DNA of 64,000 bases from Nonomuraea soli (lineage in GTDB: Bacteria; Actinomycetota; Actinomycetes; Streptosporangiales; Streptosporangiaceae), in the NCBI RefSeq assembly GCF_013761175.1, contig NZ_JACDUR010000001.1:1240001-1304000 (forward strand), read 5' to 3'. The notes beneath the pieces are model-generated. The model had not been told where the DNA came from and searched no databases. It worked only from the letters and a program-made list of their open reading frames with translations. Made by a program: the position numbers and the translations under genes. This document shows positions 11,021 through 18,935 of this stretch, in pieces (the first letter of the stretch is position 1; each line of letters starts with the position of its first letter).

Positions 11021-11962
11021 GTGACTGTGACCGCCAATGGTTCGACCCCGGGGACCCCCGAGAACCCCTGGGGTGACACGAAGACCGACACCGCCAAACG
11101 CGGCGGGAATCTCGGCCCCACCGGTCGTCCCCGACCGGTGTTCCCGGAACCCGTCCTGCGCGACACGCACGGACCCGCCCGGGTGGTCGCGATGGTCAAC
11201 CAGAAGGGCGGGGTGGGCAAGACCACCACGACCATCAACCTGGGCGCCGCCCTGGCCGAGCTCGGCCTGAAGGTGCTGCTGGTCGACTTCGACCCCCAGG
11301 GCGCCCTGTCGATCGGCCTGGGCATCAACCCGCTGCAGCTCGACCTGACCGTCTACAACCTCCTGATGGACCGCGACGTCTCCGGCGAGGACGTGCTGCT
11401 CGAGACCGGCGTCGACAACCTCGACCTGCTGCCGTGCAACATCGACCTGTCGGCCGCGGAAGTCCAGCTCGTCACCGAGGTCGCCCGCGAGCAGGTGCTC
11501 GGCCGCGTGCTCAAGCCGCTGCTGCCGCACTACGACGTCTGCCTCATCGACTGCCAGCCGTCGCTCGGCCTGCTCACCATCAACGCCCTCACCTGCGCCC
11601 ACGGCGTCATGGTGCCGCTGGAGTGCGAGTTCTTCGCCCTGCGCGGCGTGGCGCTGCTCATGGACACCATCATCAAGGTCCAGGAGCGCCTCAACGACGA
11701 ACTGGTCATCGAGGGCCTGCTGGCCACCATGTACGACGCCCGCACCCTGCACGGCCGCGAGGTCCTCGCCCGCGTCGTGGAGGCCTTCGGCGACAAGGTC
11801 TACCACACGGTGATCAACCGCACCGTGCGCTTCCCCGACGCCACCGTCGCCGGGGAACCGATCACCAGCTTCGACCCCACCTCGCTGGGCGCCAGCGCCT
11901 ACCGCGAACTTGCCCGCGAAGTGCTCTCGCGGTGGCCGGTGCCTGCGACAATCGGTAGGTGA
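11021..11962 (+). CDS. ParA/Soj-family ATPase
   Basis: A 313-residue ParA-type ATPase. The deviant Walker A KGGVGKTTTT is near residue 66 after a disordered, charged N-terminal extension of about 55 residues; Walker A' is VDFDPQG and Walker B is DVCLIDCQPS. It lies directly upstream of scpA and scpB, a conserved actinobacterial arrangement separate from the parAB pair at the origin, so a role in nucleoid organisation with SMC-ScpAB is likely but inferred. The stop overlaps the scpA GTG start. Confidence 0.93.
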   Translation: MTVTANGSTPGTPENPWGDTKTDTAKRGGNLGPTGRPRPVFPEPVLRDTHGPARVVAMVNQKGGVGKTTTTINLGAALAELGLKVLLVDFDPQGALSIGLGINPLQLDLTVYNLLMDRDVSGEDVLLETGVDNLDLLPCNIDLSAAEVQLVTEVAREQVLGRVLKPLLPHYDVCLIDCQPSLGLLTINALTCAHGVMVPLECEFFALRGVALLMDTIIKVQERLNDELVIEGLLATMYDARTLHGREVLARVVEAFGDKVYHTVINRTVRFPDATVAGEPITSFDPTSLGASAYRELAREVLSRWPVPATIGR

Positions 11963-12777
11963 CGTCGGGAGAGGTTGAGCAGCAGCAAGGCTTCCAGGTT
12001 CACCTGGACGTCTTCGAAGGCCCCTTCGACCTGCTGCTCGGCCTCATCTCCAAGCACAAGCTCGACATCACCGAGGTCTCCCTGTCCAAGGTGACCGACG
12101 AGTTCATCTCCTACATCAGGTCACGCGGCCCCGAATGGGACCTCGACCAGACCTCCCACTTCCTGCTCGTCGCCGCCACCCTCCTCGACCTGAAGGCCGC
12201 ACGCCTGCTGCCCTCCGGCGAGGTCGAAGACGAAGAGGACCTGGCCCTGCTGGAGGCCCGCGACCTGCTGTTCGCGCGGCTCCTGCAGTACAAGGCCTAC
12301 AAGGAGGTCGCCTCCGTCTTCTCCGGCCTCATGGCGCGCGAGGCACTGCGCCACCCCCGCATCGTGCCCATGGAGCCCGCCTTCGCCGACCTCCTGCCCG
12401 AACTCGTGCTCGGCATCGGCCCCGACCAGCTCGCCCGCATCGCCGCCCGCGCGTTCACCCCCAAGCTACCGCCGACCGTCAACCTCGGGCACGTTTACCA
12501 ACCGCTCGCCAGCGTGCGCGAGCAGGCCGCTATCCTGGTCGCTCACCTGCGACGCCTGCGGGTGGCCACCTTCCGGCAGCTGACCGCCGACTGCGAGGGC
12601 ACCATCGAGGTCATCGCCCGATTCCTGGCGGTGCTGGAGCTCTTCAGGGAGTCAGCGGTCACCTTCGAGCAGCTCGAACCTCTCGGCGACCTGCACGTGA
12701 CCTGGACCGGCACCGACGACGGCGACGTCGCGGTCGGTGACGACTACGAGGAAGAGAACCGCTCCGACGATGAGTGA
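11959..12777 (+). CDS. scpA: Segregation and condensation protein ScpA
   Basis: A 272-residue ScpA kleisin, the bridge of the SMC-ScpA-ScpB condensin that compacts and separates chromosomes. The N-terminal SMC-neck-binding segment FEGPFDLLLGLISKHKLDI is diagnostic. The central part is helical, and the C-terminal winged helix is about 185-245 (RQLTADCEGTIEVIARFLAVLEL). The GTG start overlaps the parA stop (GTGA), and the 3' end overlaps scpB by 8 bp, so the three genes are translationally linked. Confidence 0.96.
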   Translation: MTSGEVEQQQGFQVHLDVFEGPFDLLLGLISKHKLDITEVSLSKVTDEFISYIRSRGPEWDLDQTSHFLLVAATLLDLKAARLLPSGEVEDEEDLALLEARDLLFARLLQYKAYKEVASVFSGLMAREALRHPRIVPMEPAFADLLPELVLGIGPDQLARIAARAFTPKLPPTVNLGHVYQPLASVREQAAILVAHLRRLRVATFRQLTADCEGTIEVIARFLAVLELFRESAVTFEQLEPLGDLHVTWTGTDDGDVAVGDDYEEENRSDDE

Positions 12778-13474
12778 ACGGCTCGACGATCTCCCCGCGC
12801 CCCGGCGCTCCCTCGAGGGCGAGCACTCCCCGCCCCTCACCGGCGCCGTCCCCGCCCAAACCCCCGCCGACGGTACGGCGGAGCCCGGCACCTCATGGGC
12901 GCCGTCGTCGTCCCCGGACGACGACGAGGCGCCCGCGAGCGGCCCCGGCCTGCACGCCGCCCTCGAAGCCATCCTGCTCGTCGTCGACGAACCGGTGGCC
13001 GAGATCACCCTCGCCCAGGTCCTCGAACGCCCCACCCACGAGGTCGCCGAGGCCCTGCGCGCACTCGCCGCGGAATACACGGAGGCCGGACGGGGTTTTG
13101 ACCTGAGAGAGGTGGCCGGCGGCTGGCGTTTCTACACGCGCGCCGACTGCGCACCCCTCGTCGAACGGTTCGTCCGCGACGGCCAGCAGACCCGGCTGAC
13201 CCAGGCGGCGCTCGAAACCCTCGCAGTCGTGGCCTACCGCCAGCCGGTCAGCCGCGCCCGCGTGGCCGCCGTACGCGGCGTCAACAGCGACGGCGTGATG
13301 CGGACCCTCGTGGCCAGAGGCCTGGTCGAAGAGGCCGGACAGGATCCGGAGAGCCAGGCGGTTCTCTACCGCACAACCGCATATTTCCTGGAACGACTGG
13401 GCCTCAAGGGCCTCGACGAGCTTCCCGAGCTCGCCCCGTTCCTTCCCGACGACATCGACAGTCTCGACTCTTAG
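12770..13474 (+). CDS. scpB: Segregation and condensation protein ScpB
   Basis: A 234-residue ScpB, the winged-helix partner that binds the ScpA linker. About 60 N-terminal residues are Pro/Ser/acid-rich and probably disordered. The two winged-helix domains follow, with the signature LTQAALETLAVVAYRQPVSR and then VRGVNSDGVMRTL. ATG 12770 was chosen because it gives the usual overlapping start with scpA and drops an upstream open stretch lying in the scpA frame shadow. It ends 9 bp before the pseudouridine synthase gene. Confidence 0.95.
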   Translation: MSERLDDLPAPRRSLEGEHSPPLTGAVPAQTPADGTAEPGTSWAPSSSPDDDEAPASGPGLHAALEAILLVVDEPVAEITLAQVLERPTHEVAEALRALAAEYTEAGRGFDLREVAGGWRFYTRADCAPLVERFVRDGQQTRLTQAALETLAVVAYRQPVSRARVAAVRGVNSDGVMRTLVARGLVEEAGQDPESQAVLYRTTAYFLERLGLKGLDELPELAPFLPDDIDSLDS

Positions 13475-13483
13475 GAGAGTTCA

Positions 13484-15601
13484 GTGAACAACAGGCGTAG
13501 CACCCCGTCCGGTGATGGACGCGGTCGTGGACGCAGTGGGCGTCCCGCCTTCGGATCGAACGAGCGCCGCGGAGGGCCGCGCCGCAACGACTCCGGATCC
13601 GGCCGCGACTCGCTGCGCGCCGGACGCGACGGCTCCAGGTCCGGCGGCTCCACCGGCCGCGACGACCGCCGCGGCGGCTCGGGCTCGCGCGACCCGCGCG
13701 ACTCGCGCGGCGGCTCGTACGGCTCCGGCTCGCCCCGCTCGGGTGCCTACGGCTCGGGCTCGTACGGCTCGGGTTCTTCCGGCTCGGGTTCTTCCGGCTC
13801 GGGTTCTTCCGGCTCCGGCTCGTACGGCTCTGGCTCGTACGGCTCCAGCGCGCGCGGTGACTCGCGCGGCGGCTCCTACCGCGACTCCGGCGGCGAGCGC
13901 GGCGGCTACTCGCGCGACTCCCGTGGCGGCGGCCGCGACTCCCGTGACTCGCGCGGCGGCGCCCGCGATTCGCGCGACTTCCGCGGCGGCTCGGGCCGCG
14001 ACTCCCGCGGCGGCGACCGCGGTGGCTTCTCGCGCGATGAGCGTGGCGCTTCGGCCCGTGGTGGCGAGCGCGGCGGTTTCTCTCGCGGCGGTGAGCGCGG
14101 TTTCTCGCGTGACGACCGCGGCGGCGACCGCGGTGGCTTCTCCCGCGATGAGCGCGGCGCTTCGGCTCGTGGTGGCGAGCGCGGCGGCTTCTCCCGTGGC
14201 GGGGAGCGCGGTTTCTCGCGCGATGACCGTGGCGGGGACCGTGGTGGTGAGCGCGGCGGTTTCTCCCGTGGCGGTGGCTACTCCCGCGACGACCGTGGCG
14301 GGTCCTACGGGGCCGGGCGGCCGCGTGGCGGCTCCTACGACGGCGGCTACGAGCCGCGCGACGAGCGTTCGGCTCCGCGAGCCGGGCGTGGCGGTTCCCG
14401 CGTCGACAGCGGTCACGACTTCCGCGACACCTCGGCCGGCGCTGGCACCCGTGGCCGCTACGGACGACGCGACGACTCGTCGCAGGAGCGCGGCTTCGGC
14501 GGCTCCGGCTACGGAACCCGCGACTCCGCCCAGCGCGACAACGCCCCGCGCGACTACGCCTCCCGCGACGACCGCCACGACGGCCGCCGCGACGACCGTG
14601 GCGACCGCCGTGATGACCGGCGCGACGACCGGCGCGACGACCGGCGTGGAGGGTCCACGCGGGAGAGCGTGAGCCGTGACTTCGGCCGCGGCAGCCGCCC
14701 CGGCTCGGGTTCCGCTCGCCCCGGCGTGCAGACCATCGGTGGCGGACGCGCCTCCACCGGCGCGGGCCGTACGGCCGGCGGCGGGCAGCGTGACCGCTTC
14801 AAGAGTGCCCGCCCGGTCAAGGACCGCGACTTCTACGAGCCGTGGGACCAGGAGGAGCGCGACACCACCGAGGTTCCCGACGGCGTGCGGCTGCAGAAGG
14901 TGCTCGCCCAGGCGGGCGTCGCCAGCCGCCGCGCCTGCGAGGAGATGATCGGCGAGGGCCGCGTGACCGTCAACGGCCAGGTCGTGCGCCGTTTCGGTGC
15001 GAAGGTCGACCCTGCCAAGCAGGTCATCCACGTCGACGGCAAGCGCATCCCGACCGCCCCCGACCTGGTGTACTACGCCCTGAACAAGCCCATCGGGGTG
15101 GTCTCCACGATGGAGGACCCGGACGGCCGCCCGTGCCTGGCCGACTACGTGCAGGAGCTGGCGCCGCGCCTGTTCCACGTGGGCCGGCTCGACACCGAGA
15201 CCGAGGGCCTGCTGCTGCTCACCAACGACGGCGAGCTCGCGCACCGGCTGACGCACCCCAGCTACGGCGTGCAGAAGAAGTACTGGGCCAAGGTGCCGGG
15301 CCCGATCCCGCGTGACCTGGCGCGCCGCCTGAAGAAGGGCATCGAGCTCGAGGACGGCATCGTCAAGGCCGACAGTTTCGCGATCGTGCAGGAGCACGGC
15401 CAGCAGGCGCTGGTCGAGATCGTCCTGCACGAGGGCAAGAAGCACGTCGTGCGGCGCATGCTGGAGGAGGCGGGCCACCGCGTGATCGACCTGGCCAGGA
15501 TCGAGTTCGGTCCGGTCAAGCTGGGCCGTACGAAGCCTGGCACGCTGCGGGCGCTGTCCCTGCACGAAGTCGGCGAGCTGTACGCGGCGGTCAAGCTGTA
15601 A
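13484..15601 (+). CDS. rRNA pseudouridine synthase (RluB/RsuA type) with a giant disordered N-terminus
   Basis: A 705-residue protein. The last ~238 residues are a normal RluB/RsuA-family 23S/16S rRNA pseudouridine synthase: an S4 RNA-binding domain from about residue 468 (VRLQKVLAQAGVASRR) and a catalytic domain with the active aspartate in GRLDTETEGLLLLTNDG near 570. The first ~465 residues are low complexity: YGSGS/SSGSGS repeats (nt about 13730-13850), RDSRGG and RGGFSRDERG blocks including a ~37-residue unit present twice, then RDDR repeats. It resembles eukaryotic RGG-box RNA-binding tails. GTG start with an AGGAGAG ribosome site. Last gene before a terminator. Confidence 0.93.
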   Translation: MNNRRSTPSGDGRGRGRSGRPAFGSNERRGGPRRNDSGSGRDSLRAGRDGSRSGGSTGRDDRRGGSGSRDPRDSRGGSYGSGSPRSGAYGSGSYGSGSSGSGSSGSGSSGSGSYGSGSYGSSARGDSRGGSYRDSGGERGGYSRDSRGGGRDSRDSRGGARDSRDFRGGSGRDSRGGDRGGFSRDERGASARGGERGGFSRGGERGFSRDDRGGDRGGFSRDERGASARGGERGGFSRGGERGFSRDDRGGDRGGERGGFSRGGGYSRDDRGGSYGAGRPRGGSYDGGYEPRDERSAPRAGRGGSRVDSGHDFRDTSAGAGTRGRYGRRDDSSQERGFGGSGYGTRDSAQRDNAPRDYASRDDRHDGRRDDRGDRRDDRRDDRRDDRRGGSTRESVSRDFGRGSRPGSGSARPGVQTIGGGRASTGAGRTAGGGQRDRFKSARPVKDRDFYEPWDQEERDTTEVPDGVRLQKVLAQAGVASRRACEEMIGEGRVTVNGQVVRRFGAKVDPAKQVIHVDGKRIPTAPDLVYYALNKPIGVVSTMEDPDGRPCLADYVQELAPRLFHVGRLDTETEGLLLLTNDGELAHRLTHPSYGVQKKYWAKVPGPIPRDLARRLKKGIELEDGIVKADSFAIVQEHGQQALVEIVLHEGKKHVVRRMLEEAGHRVIDLARIEFGPVKLGRTKPGTLRALSLHEVGELYAAVKL
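14020..14245 (+). repeat. Tandem repeat inside the RGG-rich region
   Basis: Two successive imperfect copies of a ~110-bp unit, coding for about 37 residues that run from DRGGFSRDERGASARGG to GERGFSRDDRGG, lie inside the disordered N-terminus of the pseudouridine synthase. Shorter partial copies follow to about 14300. In-frame duplication of this kind is a likely site of length variation between strains. Confidence 0.6.
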
Positions 15602-15616
15602 TCTGTCGGGACATGT

Positions 15617-15652
15617 CGGGGCCCGTGCTGGGCTCCGGCAGCCGTCTTTTTC
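15617..15652 (+). terminator. Intrinsic terminator between the rluB-like gene and aroH
   Basis: An 8-bp stem with one G-T pair (15617-15624 with 15630-15637, 5-nt loop) is followed after 8 bp by a T-run at about 15645-15651. T-runs are rare in this DNA, which supports a real terminator. It lies 16 bp before aroH, so aroH-tyrA either has its own promoter or is fed by read-through. Confidence 0.55.
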
Positions 15653-15667
15653 TAAGGGGCACGACGC

Positions 15668-16027
15668 ATGGTGCGGGCGATCCGCGGAGCGATCCAGGTT
15701 GAGGCCAACGACCGCGACGCGATCATCGGAGGAACGGCGGAGCTCGTCACGACGGTGATGGAGCGCAACGAGCTGTCCACCGACGAGGTGATCAGCGTGT
15801 TGTTCACCGCCACCCCCGACCTGACCGCCGAGTTCCCCGCCCTGGCCGCGCGCAAGCTCGGCTTCCACGAGGTCCCGCTGATCTGCTGCACCGAGATCGA
15901 CGTGCCCGGCGCGCTGCCTCGCGTGGTGCGGCTGATGGCGCACATCGAGACCGACCGGCCGCGCGACCGGATCCAGCACGTCTATCTGCGCGGCGCTGTC
16001 GCGTTGAGGCAGGACATAGCCCAATGA
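15668..16027 (+). CDS. aroH: Monofunctional chorismate mutase, AroH class
   Basis: A 119-residue AroH-type chorismate mutase, converting chorismate to prephenate for tyrosine and phenylalanine. It aligns by eye with the Bacillus subtilis enzyme: VRAIRGA (active-site arginine), SATPDL-like FTATPDL, CTEIDVPGAL (glutamate), VVRLM (arginine) and HVYLRGAVALR (tyrosine). Length is typical of this trimeric class. ATG with AAGGGG about 10 bp upstream. Its stop overlaps the tyrA start (ATGA), joining consecutive pathway steps. Confidence 0.95.
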   Translation: MVRAIRGAIQVEANDRDAIIGGTAELVTTVMERNELSTDEVISVLFTATPDLTAEFPALAARKLGFHEVPLICCTEIDVPGALPRVVRLMAHIETDRPRDRIQHVYLRGAVALRQDIAQ

Positions 16028-17094
16028 GAACCGTTCTGATCCTCGGCACCGGCCTGATCGGCACCTCGATCGGCCTGGCCCTGCGCGGCAAGGGTGTCGA
16101 GGTGCTGCTGGCCGACCGTGATCTGACGTCGGTTCGGCTGGCGCGCGAGCTGGGCGCGGGCGACGAATGGCACTACGACGACAAGGTCGATCTGGCCGTG
16201 GTCGCGGTGCCTCCCGCCCATGTGGCGAGCGAGCTGAGGGGCCTGCAGAGCCGCGGCGTGGCCCGGTTCTACACCGACGTGGCGAGCGTCAAGGCGCAGC
16301 TGATCGACGACGCTCAGGCACGCGGGTGCGACATGTCCACCTACGTGGGTTCTCATCCGCTCGCGGGCCGGGAGAAGTCCGGTCCAGGAGCGGCGCGCGC
16401 CGATCTGTTCCTCGGCCGCCCCTGGGCGTTGTGTCCCACCGGCGAGACCGCGCCCGAGGCCCGTCAGGCCGTGCTCGACCTGATCGGCCTGTGCGGCGCC
16501 AACGCCGTCGAGGTCTCCGCCGAGGAGCACGACCAGGCCGTCGCCGTGGTCTCGCACGCCCCGCACGTGGCCGCGAGCGCCGTGGCCGCCCGCCTGGCCG
16601 ACGCCTCGGACGTGGCGCTCGGCCTGGCAGGCACCGGCGTGCGCGACGTCACGCGGGTGGCCGGCAGCGACCCTGGGCTGTGGCTCGGCATCCTGTCGGG
16701 CAACGCGACCCCGGTCGCCGAGGTGCTGGAGGCGGTCTCGCGCGATCTCGCCGAGGCGGCGGTCGCGCTGCGCGGCCTGGCCTCGGGCGATCCCGCCGCC
16801 GCCGAGGACGTCACCCAGCTGCTGAAGCGCGGCGTCGCCGGGCACGGCCGCATCCCCGGCAAGCACGGCGGTCCCGCCGCGCGCTACGGGGTCGTGCAGG
16901 TCGTCATCGGCGACCGTCCCGGCCAGCTCGCCCGCCTGTTCCAGGTGTGCGACGAGCTCGGCGTCAACGTCGAGGACGTACGGCTGGAGCACGCGCCCGG
17001 GCTGCCGCTGGGCATGGCGGAGCTGTCGGTGCAGCCCGACGCCGTCACCACGCTCACCACCGGGCTGCACGAGCGCGGCTGGCAGGTCCCCTAG
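16024..17094 (+). CDS. tyrA: Prephenate dehydrogenase with C-terminal ACT domain
   Basis: A 356-residue prephenate dehydrogenase, oxidatively decarboxylating prephenate to 4-hydroxyphenylpyruvate on the way to tyrosine. The N-terminal Rossmann motif is LILGTGLIGTSIGLAL. The catalytic region includes VGSHPLAGREKSG, with the conserved histidine. Residues about 285-356 (VVIGDRPGQLARLFQVCDEL) form an ACT domain, the expected tyrosine-feedback site. The 5' end overlaps aroH by 4 bp. In many actinobacteria cmk and der follow closely; here a signalling island comes between. Confidence 0.94.
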   Translation: MRTVLILGTGLIGTSIGLALRGKGVEVLLADRDLTSVRLARELGAGDEWHYDDKVDLAVVAVPPAHVASELRGLQSRGVARFYTDVASVKAQLIDDAQARGCDMSTYVGSHPLAGREKSGPGAARADLFLGRPWALCPTGETAPEARQAVLDLIGLCGANAVEVSAEEHDQAVAVVSHAPHVAASAVAARLADASDVALGLAGTGVRDVTRVAGSDPGLWLGILSGNATPVAEVLEAVSRDLAEAAVALRGLASGDPAAAEDVTQLLKRGVAGHGRIPGKHGGPAARYGVVQVVIGDRPGQLARLFQVCDELGVNVEDVRLEHAPGLPLGMAELSVQPDAVTTLTTGLHERGWQVP

Positions 17095-17114
17095 ACAAGG
17101 GGATCGCGGATCTT

Positions 17115-18893
17115 CTAGAACTCTGGCTCGTCGTCGACGCGCAGCACCAGCAGGGCCGTGTCGTCGCCTCCTCCCTTGGTGGCGAAGCGCCGCAGGTCCT
17201 CGTGGACGGCGTGGATGAGGTCGTCGGCGGTGAAGCCGGGCGCCGCGGCCAGGGCGGTCGACAGGCGCTGCGGCCCGTAGAGGTGGCCGAACTCGTCGCG
17301 GGCCTCGGTGACGCCGTCGGAGTAGACGATGAGCGCCTCGCCGTACGCCAGCTTGATCTCGTAGCGGGAGTAGCTGGCGTCCTCGAACAGGCCCAGCGGC
17401 AGGCCGCCGCCCTCCGCCTGCCGTACGACCCCGTCGGCGCCGCGGACCAGCGCGGGCGGGTGGCCCGCCGACGCCAGGCGCACGGTCATGCCGCCGCTCA
17501 CCTGCTCGACCTGCGCGACGATGGCCGTGACGAACCGTTCGGTGTCGGGGTGGCGGATCAGCGCCTGGTTGATCTCCTGGAGCAGCTGGGCCGGGTCGCC
17601 CGTGCGCCCGGCCAGCACGCGCAGGCCGTTGCGCGCGATCGCGGTGATGGCGGCGGCCTCGTCGCCCTTGCCGCACACGTCACCCAGCACCAGCCCCCAG
17701 CCCGCGCGGCAGGGGAAGACGTCGTAGAAGTCGCCGCCGACCAGCTCGCCCTCACCGGCGGGGGAGTAGAGCGACGACAGCTCGCAGCCGGGCACCTCGG
17801 GCAGGCGGCGCGGCAGCAGGCTGGCCTGCAGGGCATGGGCGGAGCTGGTGCGGGCGCGGCGGACCCGGTCGGCGCGCAGCGCCAGCGCCACATGGCGGCC
17901 GATGCGTTCGGCCAGGCGCAGGTCGTCGGTGTCGAAGCCGGAGCGGTCCGAACGCCGGATGAGGGTCAGCGTGCCCTCCATGCCCGTCTCGTCCCCCACC
18001 GGGACGATGACCGCCGATCCGGCGCGCAGCAGCGTGAGTGCGGGCAGTCCTGACTTGTCGCGCCCCAGGGCCAGCTCGTCGTCGATGGGGTTGAGCAGGG
18101 TGCTGTAGCGGGTCTCCAGCGGCGGCAGGCTTTCGAGCAGACCGATGCTGTCGAGCTCGCCGGGGTCGCCGACCACGGCGGCGCGGTGGCGGGCGCCGTC
18201 GGCCCGGTCCCGGTCGATCACGGCCAGGTCGGCGTAGGCGGCGGTGAGCACCTCGGCCGAGCGGCGCAGCAGCCAGCCCTCGTTGCACTCGCGGTCGGAC
18301 AGCAGCACGGTCGTCAGCTCGGTGATCACGTCGAGCCGCCCGTCGGGCAGGGCCCGGGCGGGCGCGAGGTCGCTGCCCGGCAGGCTCACCGTGACCGCGA
18401 CCTGGTCCTCGACGGGCAGGTTGATCAGGGCGAGGTCAGCCTCGACGGCCTGGCCCCCGAGACACAGGCGGGTGGCCAGCGGAAGCCGGGGCAGGCCGCG
18501 CAGCACGGCGCCGAGGTGGGAGCGGAAGACCGGCCGGTGCGGCAGGTCGACCAGGACCGCGAACGGCTTGCCTTCGAGGGACTGCCGACGGCGTCCGAAG
18601 GGGTGCCCGGCCGACCGGTTGGAGCGCACGATCGTGCCGTTGCGGTCGAGGATGAAGATCGGGAGCGGCAGCTGGTCGAGCAGCGCGCACAACGACCGCC
18701 GGTGGTGGTGTCCGCTCCGGCTGGACGCGGCGATCTCGTCGCGGTAGGTGGTGAGCTCGTCGCTGGCCTGCTCCAGTTCGAGCAGGGCCGCCTGCAGGAG
18801 CTGCGGTGTCTGCGCAGGGTCGAGGTGGGACACGGCCTTGAGAGCGGAGATCCGCTCGCTCAACGTCATCTCGGCGACCCGGGCGCCATCCAT
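17115..18893 (-). CDS. PP2C-type (SpoIIE/RsbU) phosphatase with PAS and GAF domains
   Basis: A 592-residue soluble signalling phosphatase. After a helical N-terminus comes a PAS-like domain (about 65-180, LPLPIFILDRNGTIVRSN), a GAF-like domain (about 205-360) and a C-terminal SpoIIE PP2C domain (about 385-590) with ELVGGDFYDVF, GDVCGKGDEAAAITA and LIVYSDGVTEARD, which supply the metal-binding aspartates. Such enzymes dephosphorylate STAS-domain anti-anti-sigma factors in partner switching. The nearby STAS gene at 21849 is the obvious candidate partner, though see its missing serine. Last gene of the minus-strand cheB-cheR-phosphatase run. Confidence 0.92.
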   Translation of the reverse strand: MDGARVAEMTLSERISALKAVSHLDPAQTPQLLQAALLELEQASDELTTYRDEIAASSRSGHHHRRSLCALLDQLPLPIFILDRNGTIVRSNRSAGHPFGRRRQSLEGKPFAVLVDLPHRPVFRSHLGAVLRGLPRLPLATRLCLGGQAVEADLALINLPVEDQVAVTVSLPGSDLAPARALPDGRLDVITELTTVLLSDRECNEGWLLRRSAEVLTAAYADLAVIDRDRADGARHRAAVVGDPGELDSIGLLESLPPLETRYSTLLNPIDDELALGRDKSGLPALTLLRAGSAVIVPVGDETGMEGTLTLIRRSDRSGFDTDDLRLAERIGRHVALALRADRVRRARTSSAHALQASLLPRRLPEVPGCELSSLYSPAGEGELVGGDFYDVFPCRAGWGLVLGDVCGKGDEAAAITAIARNGLRVLAGRTGDPAQLLQEINQALIRHPDTERFVTAIVAQVEQVSGGMTVRLASAGHPPALVRGADGVVRQAEGGGLPLGLFEDASYSRYEIKLAYGEALIVYSDGVTEARDEFGHLYGPQRLSTALAAAPGFTADDLIHAVHEDLRRFATKGGGDDTALLVLRVDDEPEF

Positions 18894-18935
18894 GGACCGA
18901 GGGTAGCGGACCGTAACTGTGAGCGAGCGGAATTC

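Noticed and set aside
13481-16024. An 847-residue minus-strand frame with Thr/Ala/Val repeats
   Set aside because: It mirrors the repetitive N-terminus of the pseudouridine synthase; the repeats are a by-product of the sense-strand RGG/SG codons. The S4 and catalytic domains on the plus strand settle the coding strand.
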